From NCBI GenBank assembly GCA_905209075.1, contig CAJLRL010000005.1:1-64000 (forward strand): 64,000 nucleotides of DNA, in the 5' to 3' direction. The translations under genes and the position numbers were made by a program. Source of the stretch: an uncultured Lachnospiraceae bacterium. GTDB taxonomy: Bacteria; Bacillota; Clostridia; Lachnospirales; Lachnospiraceae. Below, piece after piece: positions 6,889 to 16,133 of this stretch (position 1 is the stretch's first letter; every line of letters begins with the position of its first letter). The notes below the pieces were generated by a model. It was not told the origin of the DNA and ran no database searches. It saw nothing but the letters and a program-made list of their open reading frames with translations.

Positions 6889-7980
6889 ATGATTACAGTT
6901 AGTTTATGCATGATAGTTAAAAATGAGGAAGATATACTTGCCCGCTGTCTCGACAGCCTAAAGGGCCTTATGGACGAAATAATTATCGTTGACACTGGTT
7001 CGACTGACCGTACAAAAGAGATCGCAGCAAATTATACTGACAAAATATATGATTTTTCATGGTGCGATGATTTTGCGGCTGCCAGGAACTTTTCTTTTTC
7101 CAAGGCTACAAAAGAATATATTTATGCACCTGATGCTGACGAGGTTTTAGATGAGATAAACCGGAGACGTTTTATGATGTTAAAAGCTGCTCTTCTCCCT
7201 GAAATCGAGATCGTCCAGATGAAATACATTACACCGCATAAATACAACACGATCCAGAATGCTGCAATGGAATACCGTCCTAAACTATATAAAAGGCTGC
7301 GCACATTTACCTGGGTAAATCCTGTTCACGAAACTGTGCGCCTTGAGCCTGTTGTCTACGACAGCGATATCTGCATCCAGCATCTTCCGCAATCAATGCA
7401 CGGAAAACGCGACTTTAAGATTTTTAAACAATCCTTTGAGAAAAATGGTACTCTTCCAAAAAGTATTGCGACCATGTACGCAAAAGAACTGATAAAATGC
7501 GGCACTTTGGAAGATTTTTCCAATGCTCTTCCATATTTTCTCGGCGAATACCAAAAGTCCCCAGATATAGAAGCTTCATGTGTTTTATCAAGATATTACA
7601 GACTTCACGGAGACATCGATAAATTTTTTTCTGTCGCCCTCAAAAATGTTGCAACCGACGGATGCAGCGAAATCTGTTGTGAGCTTGGCGCATACTATTT
7701 TTCAAAAGCTGACTATGATGAGGCAAGCTTATGGTATTACAATGCTGCATTCGAAGTAAAACCAGTACTTGATATTGCAAGCGGCGGTGGCAAAGCACTT
7801 CATGCACTCTCCGAATGTTACAGTAAATGGGCTGATGCTAAACAGGCAAAACTTGACTCACTTCCCCCGCAGTCACGCAATATGTTTACAGGAGATAAAG
7901 AACAGATCCAGTCATTGCGTAATCAGGCTGCTGACTATGAAAAGCAGGCAAAGGAATGGATGATGCCACACGAACTATAA
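6889..7980 (+). CDS. Family 2 glycosyltransferase with a helical repeat tail
   Basis: The 363-residue product has a GT-A domain: SLCMIVKNEE at the N-terminus, VDTGSTDRT in the nucleotide-binding loop and DADE as the metal-binding acidic motif (about residue 86). The C-terminal 170 residues are helical and TPR-like (for example YYRLHGDIDKFFSVALKNV). It resembles bacterial GT2 enzymes of the SunS/beta-1,4-glucosyltransferase type. Acceptor unknown; soluble, no membrane segment. I chose ATG 6889 because GGAG lies 8 bases upstream; the frame can extend 15 codons further without a good site. It stands alone. Confidence 0.8.
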   Translation: MITVSLCMIVKNEEDILARCLDSLKGLMDEIIIVDTGSTDRTKEIAANYTDKIYDFSWCDDFAAARNFSFSKATKEYIYAPDADEVLDEINRRRFMMLKAALLPEIEIVQMKYITPHKYNTIQNAAMEYRPKLYKRLRTFTWVNPVHETVRLEPVVYDSDICIQHLPQSMHGKRDFKIFKQSFEKNGTLPKSIATMYAKELIKCGTLEDFSNALPYFLGEYQKSPDIEASCVLSRYYRLHGDIDKFFSVALKNVATDGCSEICCELGAYYFSKADYDEASLWYYNAAFEVKPVLDIASGGGKALHALSECYSKWADAKQAKLDSLPPQSRNMFTGDKEQIQSLRNQAADYEKQAKEWMMPHEL

Positions 7981-8007
7981 AACAGCAGCAAAGTAAAATA
8001 ATACTGA

Positions 8008-8036
8008 TTGTATTATTCTCAATTAAGTGTTAATAT
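8008..8036 (+). promoter_or_regulatory. Sigma-A promoter of the butyrate CoA-transferase gene
   Basis: TTGTAT (8008-8013) and TAATAT (8031-8036) with a 17-base spacer. The start site near 8043 gives a leader of about 40 bases. Confidence 0.65.
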
Positions 8037-8082
8037 AGAGAAAGATTATGATATTTTTTTAACAAAGTCGCAGGAGGTTCTT

Positions 8083-9423
8083 ATGAGTTTTTTAGAAGAG
8101 TACAAACAGAAACTTGTTACTGCTGATGAAGCGGTAAAAATCGTAAAGTCTGGTGACTGGGTTGATTACGGATGGTGTACAGGTACACCTGATGCACTCG
8201 ACAAAGCACTTGCAAAACGAACAGATGAACTTAAAAACGTAAATGTCCGTGGTGGTATTTTACTTAAACCACTTGCTATCTTCGAACGTGAGGATGCAGG
8301 AGAACATTTCACATGGAACTCATGGCATATGGGCGGTTATGAGAGAAAACTGATTGCAAGAGGATGTTCTTTCTATTCACCGATCCGTTACTCAGAGCTC
8401 CCTCGTTACTATAGAGATTCAACAACACCTGATGATGTTGCTATGTTCCAGGTTGCACCTATGGATTCACATGGTTACTTCAACTTCGGACCAAACGCAT
8501 CCCACCTTGGTGCTGTTTGCGAAACTTCAAAAAAGATCATTGTAGAAGTAAATGAAAATATGCCTCGCTGCCACGGTGGTTCTGAAGCAAACGTGCATAT
8601 TTCACAGGTTTCATACATTGTAGAAGGTGATAACCCACAAATCGGAGAGCTTGGTGCAGGCGGACCGGCTACAGAAGTAGACAAGAAAGTCGCAGAACTT
8701 ATCGTAGACCAGATTCCTAACGGAGCATGCTTACAGCTTGGTATCGGTGGAATGCCAAACGCTGTCGGATCTCTCATCGCAGAGTCAGACCTTAAAGATC
8801 TCGGCGTACACACAGAGATGTATGTTGATGCATTCGTTGACATCGCAAAAGCAGGAAAGATCACAGGAGCAAAGAAGAATATCGATCGTTATCGTCAGGC
8901 TTATGGTTTCGGTGCCGGTACAAAGAAAATGTACGACTACCTTGACGAAAACCCAGAACTTATGAGTGCACCTGTAAGTTACACAAACGATATCAAAAAC
9001 ATTGCTGCTCTCGACAACTTTATTTCCATCAACAACTGCGTGGATCTCGACCTCTTCGGACAGATCAGTTCTGAGACATCCGGCACAAAGCACATCAGCG
9101 GAGCAGGCGGACAGCTTGATTTCGTACTCGGTGCTTACATGTCAAATGGTGGAAAGAGCTTTATCTGCTGTTCATCAACATTTACAGATAAGCAGGGCGT
9201 TGTTCATTCACGTATCCGTCCTACTCTCGTAGAAGGCTCTGTCGTTACTGACACAAGAGCCAACACACACTACATCGTTACTGAGTATGGTATGGTAAAT
9301 GTAAAGGGTCTTTCAACATGGCAGAAAGCAGAGGCTATCATCTCTGTTGCTCATCCTGATTTCCGTGATGAGCTCATCAAAGAAGCTGATAAGATGCATA
9401 TCTGGAGAAGATCTAACAAATAA
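8083..9423 (+). CDS. but: Butyryl-CoA:acetate CoA-transferase
   Basis: The enzyme moves CoA from butyryl-CoA to acetate, releasing butyrate and acetyl-CoA, the last step of butyrate formation in many gut Lachnospiraceae. The 446-residue protein is a two-domain family I CoA-transferase of the 4-hydroxybutyrate/butyryl type. Visible motifs are [17 protein letters not shown] sequence at 219-231, GVHTEM with the likely catalytic Glu245, and [13 protein letters not shown] near the C-terminus. I chose ATG 8083 because AGGAGG lies 6 bases upstream. The gene has its own promoter and terminator and lacks the usual thl-hbd-bcd neighbours. A propionyl- or 4-hydroxybutyrate-preferring enzyme cannot be excluded by eye. 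Confidence 0.88.
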   Translation: MSFLEEYKQKLVTADEAVKIVKSGDWVDYGWCTGTPDALDKALAKRTDELKNVNVRGGILLKPLAIFEREDAGEHFTWNSWHMGGYERKLIARGCSFYSPIRYSELPRYYRDSTTPDDVAMFQVAPMDSHGYFNFGPNASHLGAVCETSKKIIVEVNENMPRCHGGSEANVHISQVSYIVEGDNPQIGELGAGGPATEVDKKVAELIVDQIPNGACLQLGIGGMPNAVGSLIAESDLKDLGVHTEMYVDAFVDIAKAGKITGAKKNIDRYRQAYGFGAGTKKMYDYLDENPELMSAPVSYTNDIKNIAALDNFISINNCVDLDLFGQISSETSGTKHISGAGGQLDFVLGAYMSNGGKSFICCSSTFTDKQGVVHSRIRPTLVEGSVVTDTRANTHYIVTEYGMVNVKGLSTWQKAEAIISVAHPDFRDELIKEADKMHIWRRSNK

Positions 9424-9452
9424 CTTATAGCAGCTGATCCATATACCGGATA

Positions 9453-9504
9453 AAAATAGACATCAAATTCTATTGATTTAGAAGTTGATGTCTATTTTAT
9501 TTTG
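9453..9504 (+). terminator. Terminator after the CoA-transferase gene
   Basis: Fourteen-base perfect arms (9453-9466 and 9485-9498) end in a T-rich tract. Confidence 0.85.
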
Positions 9505-9589
9505 GAATTTTTTCATGTCTATTCTATTTTTCTCTATTATGCTATAATTGAAATACTTATAGCCGACAAAATACAAAGGAAAAAATTAT

Positions 9590-10003
9590 ATGAACCCAAA
9601 CGAAACTAACACGAATAATTTAGATACAGTATCTGCTGATACTTCAAATTCAAATACTTTTCCTGCGCATACTCACATCCTCGAAGATGGCACTGTAGTA
9701 ACACACACACATAACCACTCACATAGCCACTCACATCCTCATCACCACGAGAACACAAAAGCCGTGCTCAACCGCATGAGCCGTGCCATCGGACACATGG
9801 AGTCCATCAAGCATATGGTCGAGGATGGACGTGACTGTTCAGAAGTCCTCATACAGATCGCAGCTGTCCGCTCAGCGATCAACAATATAGGAAAGATCAT
9901 CCTTGAGGATCACATCAATCACTGTATCGTCGATGCCGTTGAGACCGGTGACAAGAAAGCTCTTGAAGATCTGAATGAAGCAATCGAAAAATTTGTGAAA
10001 TAG
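9590..10003 (+). CDS. CsoR/RcnR-family metal-sensing repressor with a His-rich N-terminus
   Basis: The C-terminal 85 residues form the DUF156 four-helix fold of CsoR-like repressors. The copper-type ligand set is present: Cys83 in DCSEVLIQ, then His108 and Cys112 in DHINHC. The first 53 residues are unusual: a Ser/Thr/Asn-rich start followed by eleven His between residues 27 and 53, in His-X alternation. That tail probably binds metal ions (Cu, Ni, Co or Zn). Members normally repress an adjacent efflux gene, but none is next door here. An AAGGA ribosome site precedes the ATG, and a TATAAT-like box lies near 9543. Confidence 0.85.
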   Translation: MNPNETNTNNLDTVSADTSNSNTFPAHTHILEDGTVVTHTHNHSHSHSHPHHHENTKAVLNRMSRAIGHMESIKHMVEDGRDCSEVLIQIAAVRSAINNIGKIILEDHINHCIVDAVETGDKKALEDLNEAIEKFVK

Positions 10004-10018
10004 TATTTTACCGCTTTA

Positions 10019-11722
10019 TTATTCCGTCATTGTATACAATGCTTTGAAATATTTATCGGCTGCAAGCAGCTTTTCAAAACTTCCCTGCTCAACTATCTTT
10101 CCGCTTTTCATAACAATTATCTCATCGCATTTTCTAAGGATCTGTTCCTCAAGCGAATGGGTAACTATTACGCTCGTCATCTGCTTAATATCAAGAATAT
10201 CCGACATTATCTGATATGCAGTCTGCTTATCAAGTGATGCCGTTATTTCATCGCATAAAAGTACTGACGAATTTTTAAGCAGGCTTCTGGCAATAGATAT
10301 CCTCTGCTTCTCTCCTCCTGAAAGTCCGCAGCCATTTTCACCACATTTATATCTGCCGCCCTTATCGTCTAACATCCCATCAACTTTTGCCATTGACAGC
10401 GCTTTTTTAATTTTCTCATTATCAAAATTTTTATACATTGTGACATTGTTTATTATTGTATCATCAAATACAAACACATTCTGCTGTATAGTTGAAATGC
10501 AACTATACAGTGAGTCCTTTTTTATATCCTCTACCATCATTCCATCGTATGATACGCTTCCACTATCAGGTGTATTTGCTCCCATAATAACGTTTAGCAG
10601 TGTGGATTTTCCAGCCCCAGATGTACCTACAACAGCATACTTTCTACCTTTTTGCAGACAAAGTCCTATATCTTTTAAAACAGTTTTTCCGTCATATGAA
10701 AATGTTACGTCTTTTAACATGATCTGATCTTTTAATTCTCCGATTTCCATTTTTCCATCTATTTCTGTATTATTTTCCAGTTCATCTGCCAGTTTACTTA
10801 TAAGCAATCTTGCAGCTTTTCTTGCTGCAAGCAGTCCCGGTAGCTGAGAAATCGGAGAAACAATAAAATTCATAAGATTAACGAATAAAATCACTGTTCC
10901 AGCCGTCATTTTAAAATCATTAACAACCATCCACACTCCGGCAAAGAAAACACCAAACTGTGCGAAAAGACTTGCCGTTATACTTATTGTATTTACAGAT
11001 ATCATTATCCTGTTTCTTTTGCGCTTAGACTGTTGGATTTCATCATTTTTCAGTTTTAATATATCTAAAATTTCCGGCTCTGCCTTAAAACTTTTAACAA
11101 CCGGAAATCCGCTTAGAAAATCTTTGAAAAATGCGGTAAATCTTATATTTTTATCTGATATTTTTTTCTCAACCGGCTGTAATCTTTTTCCAGAAATTCC
11201 TGATAAAAGTATGGGAAAAGCAATTAAAATTATAACTATAAAAGTAAGCATTCTGGAATAATAGATCATGAGCGTAAATGCTCCAACAAAGCTTATCAAG
11301 TTATCTATTATTCCATAAACACCCTCAATATAATCTTTTTCTATTACATTTAAATCATTTGAAAAAGCAGACAAATATACCGATGTATTTTCACGGCTAA
11401 AAGTATCTATTCCTTTCTTCATCAATCTGTCGAGTGAAAAGTTTCTGTAATTATTTATTGCGTTATAAATAAATCTTGGCTTAAAAATATACAATACGAT
11501 ATTTGTACATACTACTGTTCCAAGAAAAATCATTATAGATGTCAATATCTGAAATAGACTCTTTGCTCCTGCTTCACCGGATATCGCATTTGTCATATCC
11601 TTTATAATAAGTGACATAGTAAGGAAAATTATACTTGAAAATACTGTAGCAGCTATAGAAACCGCAAAATTTAATTTGTTTTTTTCAAAAAAAGTTATAC
11701 TTAATTGCTTTTCTGTTTTCAT
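10019..11722 (-). CDS. ABC exporter half-transporter (permease-ATPase fusion)
   Basis: About 567 residues: six N-terminal membrane helices (roughly 15-310) fused to an ABC ATPase. Walker A is VGTSGAGKST, the signature is LSGGEKQRISIARSLL, Walker B is SVLLCDEITASLD and the H-loop is VTHSLEEQ. It should work as a homodimer exporting a lipid, drug or peptide. GGAG lies 6 bases before the chosen ATG at 11722; a second ATG immediately upstream is also possible. The TetR gene upstream and the shared palindromes show it is TetR-controlled, which favours a multidrug-type role. Confidence 0.85.
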   Translation of the reverse strand: MKTEKQLSITFFEKNKLNFAVSIAATVFSSIIFLTMSLIIKDMTNAISGEAGAKSLFQILTSIMIFLGTVVCTNIVLYIFKPRFIYNAINNYRNFSLDRLMKKGIDTFSRENTSVYLSAFSNDLNVIEKDYIEGVYGIIDNLISFVGAFTLMIYYSRMLTFIVIILIAFPILLSGISGKRLQPVEKKISDKNIRFTAFFKDFLSGFPVVKSFKAEPEILDILKLKNDEIQQSKRKRNRIMISVNTISITASLFAQFGVFFAGVWMVVNDFKMTAGTVILFVNLMNFIVSPISQLPGLLAARKAARLLISKLADELENNTEIDGKMEIGELKDQIMLKDVTFSYDGKTVLKDIGLCLQKGRKYAVVGTSGAGKSTLLNVIMGANTPDSGSVSYDGMMVEDIKKDSLYSCISTIQQNVFVFDDTIINNVTMYKNFDNEKIKKALSMAKVDGMLDDKGGRYKCGENGCGLSGGEKQRISIARSLLKNSSVLLCDEITASLDKQTAYQIMSDILDIKQMTSVIVTHSLEEQILRKCDEIIVMKSGKIVEQGSFEKLLAADKYFKALYTMTE

Positions 11723-11798
11723 CATTTTCTCCTTTAAAAATAAATAAGAGCCTTTTTTCTTTGCCCATCTTTTCATACGCCATTTGCTTATCTTTACA

Positions 11799-11817
11799 TA
11801 CATACCGTTGGTATGTA
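11799..11817 (-). promoter_or_regulatory. TetR operator at the ABC exporter promoter
   Basis: A perfect 7-5-7 palindrome, TACATAC-N5-GTATGTA. It overlaps a likely minus-strand promoter (TTGGAT at 11826-11821, TATGTA at 11804-11799, 16-base spacer). The same arms recur at 12498-12516. Confidence 0.75.
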
Positions 11818-11825
11818 AATATCCA

Positions 11826-11862
11826 AAATAAAAATTGTCATATCGACAATTTTTATTTTTTG
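11826..11862 (-). terminator. Bidirectional-looking terminator after the TetR gene
   Basis: An AT-rich hairpin, AAAAATTGTC with GACAATTTTT, has T-rich flanks on both strands. It overlaps the TetR stop codon and separates TetR from the exporter promoter. Confidence 0.6.
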
Positions 11863-12485
11863 CTTTTTAATATTCCAACTACATTTTCATCAAATATAGG
11901 CAATCCCATCTTCTCAAACATATTCTTTAAAAATTCAAATTTATGTTTTATTTCTTCATCGCTTGCCGGAAATACTGATGGCATCATCCATAATTCCATA
12001 AGTGGCAATAACTCAGAAAGTTCTTTTGCATATTTTGTCTTTATAGATCCGTCATCTATTCCCTCTTGTATAAGTTTCCTGAAACAAGGTGACAAATATT
12101 TGCGGTTTGATTGTATCGTACTCGCAAGAATATGTGGATTTTCCAATAGTGGGACAAACTGTTCCGTAATCTGGCTGTTTTCATCCATTGCCTGATTTTT
12201 CTGGTTTAGCTCAATCACATATTTAAGTTTTTGCAGACCATTTAAGTTTTTTTCTTTTTCAACCACAGCAAATGGATTGTTATCCTTAAAAATACGCTCT
12301 TCAAGCTCACACAGAATGTCCTCTTTTGATTTGAAATGGTGATATATTGCACCTTTGGACAATCCGCCTAATTCGTTCACGATATCCTGAATAGATGTTT
12401 TTTCATATCCTTTTTCATAAAAAAGCCTTTGAGAAACATCCAGTATTTTCTCTACAGTCACTTCGGGATATTTATTCCGAGACAT
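11853..12485 (-). CDS. TetR/AcrR-family repressor
   Basis: The 210-residue protein begins with a typical TetR DNA-binding domain: ILDVSQRLFYEKGYEKTSIQ..., then GGLSKGAIYHHFKSKEDIL. The C-terminal ligand domain is specific to this subfamily. Identical palindromes sit over its own promoter and that of the downstream exporter, so it should repress both until a ligand, probably an exporter substrate, binds. Confidence 0.9.
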   Translation of the reverse strand: MSRNKYPEVTVEKILDVSQRLFYEKGYEKTSIQDIVNELGGLSKGAIYHHFKSKEDILCELEERIFKDNNPFAVVEKEKNLNGLQKLKYVIELNQKNQAMDENSQITEQFVPLLENPHILASTIQSNRKYLSPCFRKLIQEGIDDGSIKTKYAKELSELLPLMELWMMPSVFPASDEEIKHKFEFLKNMFEKMGLPIFDENVVGILKSKK

Positions 12486-12497
12486 TTCATCACCTCT

Positions 12498-12544
12498 TAC
12501 ATACTGTTGGTATGTATAATATCACACTAACCATATGTTGTAAA
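12498..12544 (-). promoter_or_regulatory. Promoter and operator of the TetR gene
   Basis: On the minus strand TTTACA (12544-12539) and TATTAT (12521-12516) are 17 bases apart. The palindrome TACATAC-N5-GTATGTA at 12498-12516 starts at the -10 box and covers the start site, a classic autorepression layout. Confidence 0.75.
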
Positions 12545-12611
12545 GTCAAAATTTTAATATCTGAATTTTTAAATGTACATATATAACATTTTACTATTTA
12601 AATCAAAAATT

Positions 12612-13871
12612 CTATTCCAGCACATCATCAAGTACTCTCTCAATTTTATTGCGGGCAGCCTTTACAGAGCCCTGCACCATAACCGGTTTTCCCCCACCTC
12701 TGGCTTCAAGTTTATTGCGAAGTGCCGCAGCTATATTATTGCAGTCCACGTTTTTACTGCCGATGATAAAGCTATATCCATCTTCATCATTTCCGGTAAA
12801 TACGGCACTCACTCCACTATATTTCTCAACCAGCTTATTTACACAGCTTCTCGCCGCATTTGAGTCAAGATCTGCCTCGAAAAGTATAGCATTATCTATA
12901 TCTGTCGGAAGGCTGGCTATCTTGTAATCCAAAATCTCAGCCTTCGCAGAGCCCAGTTCTGACTTCAGGCTTTGGTTTAATGCCTTAAGTTTTGTTACGT
13001 TGTCTATTATCGCTTCCTGATTTGTAGTAAAAATACCCATAAGTTCAGATATGATCTGTGACTTCTGGCGAAATGCTTCAAGAGCCCTGAATCCACAGAG
13101 TATGCTTATTCTCACACCTCCCTTGTAGTTTTGATAATTCATGACTTTGAGCATGCCGATCTCGCCCGTGCGCTTTACATGAGGTGCGCAGCATGCACAT
13201 ACATCATATCCCGGCACTGTAACTATCCTTACCTGACCTTCAATCTCGATTTTACTTCTGTACTCAAGACTCTCCAGCTCTGTCTTTGATGGATATGTTA
13301 CCTCAACAGGGATATTTTTTGTGATTGCAACGTTCACTTCTCTCTCTATGTCTGCGATATCCTCCGGAGAGATCACTCCGCTAAAATCCATAGTCACAAC
13401 TGAATCGCTCAGATGAAAGCCTACATTTTCAAATCCGAAACGGCTATGAACTATTCCTGAGAAAATGTGTTCTCCACTGTGCTGCTGCATATTATAAAAA
13501 CGATGCTGCCAGTCAATTTTTCCGGATATATGTGAACCTGCTGAAATCTTATCAAGCTTTGTTTTATCTATGTTTGTCTTGTCATGCTTGGTCTTGTCTG
13601 GCTCACTCCCTGCCTCATTTTCAGTAACTGCAATATCAACTGTATGGATGATAACACCATTCTTTATCTGCACATCAACCACATTTATTCCGTTAATTAC
13701 TCCCTTATCCGGGCTTTGTCCACCCTCCTCCGGGAAAAATAATGTCTGATCCAGCACCACCTCATACAGATTATCAGTGTCTGCCTTTGGCTCGCATGAT
13801 AAAACCGCAGCCTCAAATTCTGTTGCGTATGCATCATTGTCATATAATCTTATTGTTTCCTGTGTACTCAT
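12612..13871 (-). CDS. Alanyl-tRNA editing protein, long AlaX type with DHHA1 domain
   Basis: This 419-residue hydrolase should clear mischarged Ser- or Gly-tRNA(Ala). The N-terminal beta-barrel (LFFPEEGGQSPDKG) leads to the zinc editing site HSGEH (131-135) and CACCAPH (225-231), which supply the His and Cys ligands. The last 120 residues form a DHHA1 RNA-binding domain ending GGGKPVMVQGS. An unusual insert at residues 92-110 repeats a five-residue unit, DKTKH-DKTNI-DKTKL-DKIS, probably an expanded linker. Confidence 0.88.
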   Translation of the reverse strand: MSTQETIRLYDNDAYATEFEAAVLSCEPKADTDNLYEVVLDQTLFFPEEGGQSPDKGVINGINVVDVQIKNGVIIHTVDIAVTENEAGSEPDKTKHDKTNIDKTKLDKISAGSHISGKIDWQHRFYNMQQHSGEHIFSGIVHSRFGFENVGFHLSDSVVTMDFSGVISPEDIADIEREVNVAITKNIPVEVTYPSKTELESLEYRSKIEIEGQVRIVTVPGYDVCACCAPHVKRTGEIGMLKVMNYQNYKGGVRISILCGFRALEAFRQKSQIISELMGIFTTNQEAIIDNVTKLKALNQSLKSELGSAKAEILDYKIASLPTDIDNAILFEADLDSNAARSCVNKLVEKYSGVSAVFTGNDEDGYSFIIGSKNVDCNNIAAALRNKLEARGGGKPVMVQGSVKAARNKIERVLDDVLE

Positions 13872-14033
13872 ACTTTTTCCTCACTTATTCTTAAATATAG
13901 CAATCAAAAATAATCTGATACTGTATAACTATAGTCCATATCTAAATTATTTAATAGTCTCATTATAAATATCTTACTTAATAAATAATACTCCTCTTTA
14001 TATGTAATGTACACTATTTTTACCATAGGAAAA

Positions 14034-14070
14034 CTCCGCACATGTAAATCCTGTTATACATATGCGGAGC
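14034..14070 (-). terminator. Terminator after the FtsX-like permease gene
   Basis: CTCCGCA...TGCGGAG arms extend inward (CATGTA/TACATA) with one mismatch each and are followed on the minus strand by TTTTCC. Confidence 0.6.
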
Positions 14071-14114
14071 TTAAATATTAAATCCTTATTACATTATTTT
14101 TTAAAATATTAATT

Positions 14115-16133
14115 CTACACTTGATTTCCCACAATCTTATAGTAAGTTCTTGATGTCAGCTTAAATACCAGATAATAGATTGCGAGAAACACTAACAATG
14201 TTCCTATCATGCACTCTATCATAAGCTGCGTATCTGTAAGGTTAAACATCACAAGCAGTCTGCGAAGCATCGGGAAAGCCGCTGCCACATGTATCGCTGC
14301 TGTTACTATCGGAAGAAAAAATACCATCCTTACCTGTGACTGGATTGATTTTTTCACCTCTGCATTACTCATTCCGACCTTCTCCATAATCTCATATCGT
14401 TCCTTATCATCATATCCCTCTGATGTCTGTTTGTAGAAAATGATCATTACAGTAACCATCAGGAACATTGTACCCAGAAAAATTCCGAGGAAGAATATTC
14501 CACCATATAGTGTGTGTACAGCCTCCTCATTCTCTGCCCTGCCCTCTACATATGCCGTTCCATTACCTATTTCCTTTTCTGCATCCGACACAAGATATTG
14601 ATTTATCTTTTTTGTACAATTGATCTTCTGCTGCTTGGTTCCATCGAAATCAAATCCTATTGTATTTCTGAAAGTAAATGCTCTGTCACCATATACTTCT
14701 TTTTGTAAATCAAAAATTTGTGTAAGAGTATCCATATTATTTACAACTATATAATATTCGTTCGTGAAACCACTTGATATATATGCATCTTTCTTGATCT
14801 TGTAGTATTTTGACTCTTTAACATCGAATTTGCGTCCCAGAATTTTTATTGAATCATAATTAAATTTCTTCATTCCATATACTGCAACGCTGTCATCCGT
14901 CAGTTCAGGAATATCTTTTTCATCGAGTGAATCCTCCAGATTGCAAAGAGCATCTTTAGTTACGATATTGACATATGTTCCATTTCCCAAACTATCATTT
15001 TCAGATGTTTTCTCCAGACTGTTATCATTCTGTTTTGTCAGCATATTGAAATATCCATATGTTTTTTCATCCGTAATTGTTCTGCCTTCATCCTCTATTA
15101 TCTGCTTGATGTGATCCCTGACTGTGTCCACATTCTCATCGACCTTAAGGTAATCTACATATGAAACGGCCTCCATAGGATATCTGGCTTTTAATTCATC
15201 ATCCAGTCCGATATAAAGACTTACGGTTGACGCAATTGTCACAAGCACCATTGTTGAAAGGACACATATACTCGCAAGTCCACCCGCATTCTGCTTCATG
15301 CGGTAGATCATTCCTGAAACTGCTGCAAAATGTTTCTTGTTATAATAAAATTTCTTATTTTTGCGGAGCATTTTAAGGAAAACAATGCTGCCTGCGATAA
15401 AAAGCCAATACGTTCCGACTATTACCAGAAGTACCGCCACAAAGAAAAGAGATAGTACATTGAGTGGGTTCTCTGTTGTGATCGAAATGTAATAGGCCAC
15501 AGCAAGACATCCAACAGCGATTATAGCCATAAGCCATTTGCTCTTTGGCTCCTTCTCTCCGACATTTCCACCTCGTAAAAGCTCGATTGGATTTGCCAGT
15601 TTGATCTGCATCATATTGTAAATAAGTGTGAGTGCATATAAAATTCCAAACACTATGAGTGTATTTATAATAGTACTAAAATTAATTTCAAATTTAACAG
15701 TTTCCTTAACTGCCAGTATTTTGTACAAAAGCAGGATTGATAACTTTGAAAACAGTATTCCTGTCACGATTCCGCCGATAATTGCCATAAGAGCAACTGT
15801 TACTGTCTCTATTCCCATTAGCTTTGCGATATGGCGCTTTTCCATGCCGAGGATATTATAGACACCGATCTCTTTTTTACGTCTTTTGATGATAAAACTG
15901 TTCGTATAAAATATAAATATATATGAAAAAACAGCTATAGTTCTGACTCCAAGCGCCATTATTGATGTTAAATAGCTTGATCCGTAAATCTTTTCAAGAC
16001 CTTTGCTGTTATTTAAGAACATCATGATATAAAACATTGCAACCGTTACTATTCCCGAAATAATATACGGAAGATAAAGTGATCCGTTGTTTTTTATATT
16101 TGTAAATGCAAGTTTTCTGTAAACCTTATTCAT
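14115..16133 (-). CDS. BceB-like FtsX-type ABC permease
   Basis: About 672 residues with ten predicted membrane helices: an N-terminal group, a central pair, a large extracytoplasmic domain (about residues 305-530) and a C-terminal FtsX block with the conserved ERYEIMEKVGMS. This matches permeases of peptide-antibiotic sensing/detoxification transporters. I chose ATG 16133 (MNKVYRK). It overlaps the restored stop of the upstream ATPase gene, which fits translational coupling. Its partner ATPase is interrupted by an amber codon, so the pair may be inactive. No kinase/regulator pair lies beside it. Confidence 0.85.
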   Translation of the reverse strand: MNKVYRKLAFTNIKNNGSLYLPYIISGIVTVAMFYIMMFLNNSKGLEKIYGSSYLTSIMALGVRTIAVFSYIFIFYTNSFIIKRRKKEIGVYNILGMEKRHIAKLMGIETVTVALMAIIGGIVTGILFSKLSILLLYKILAVKETVKFEINFSTIINTLIVFGILYALTLIYNMMQIKLANPIELLRGGNVGEKEPKSKWLMAIIAVGCLAVAYYISITTENPLNVLSLFFVAVLLVIVGTYWLFIAGSIVFLKMLRKNKKFYYNKKHFAAVSGMIYRMKQNAGGLASICVLSTMVLVTIASTVSLYIGLDDELKARYPMEAVSYVDYLKVDENVDTVRDHIKQIIEDEGRTITDEKTYGYFNMLTKQNDNSLEKTSENDSLGNGTYVNIVTKDALCNLEDSLDEKDIPELTDDSVAVYGMKKFNYDSIKILGRKFDVKESKYYKIKKDAYISSGFTNEYYIVVNNMDTLTQIFDLQKEVYGDRAFTFRNTIGFDFDGTKQQKINCTKKINQYLVSDAEKEIGNGTAYVEGRAENEEAVHTLYGGIFFLGIFLGTMFLMVTVMIIFYKQTSEGYDDKERYEIMEKVGMSNAEVKKSIQSQVRMVFFLPIVTAAIHVAAAFPMLRRLLVMFNLTDTQLMIECMIGTLLVFLAIYYLVFKLTSRTYYKIVGNQV

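Noticed and set aside
13561..13620. Frameshift or assembly artefact in AlaX
   Set aside because: The 15-base repeat keeps frame and the editing and DHHA1 domains on both sides are intact.
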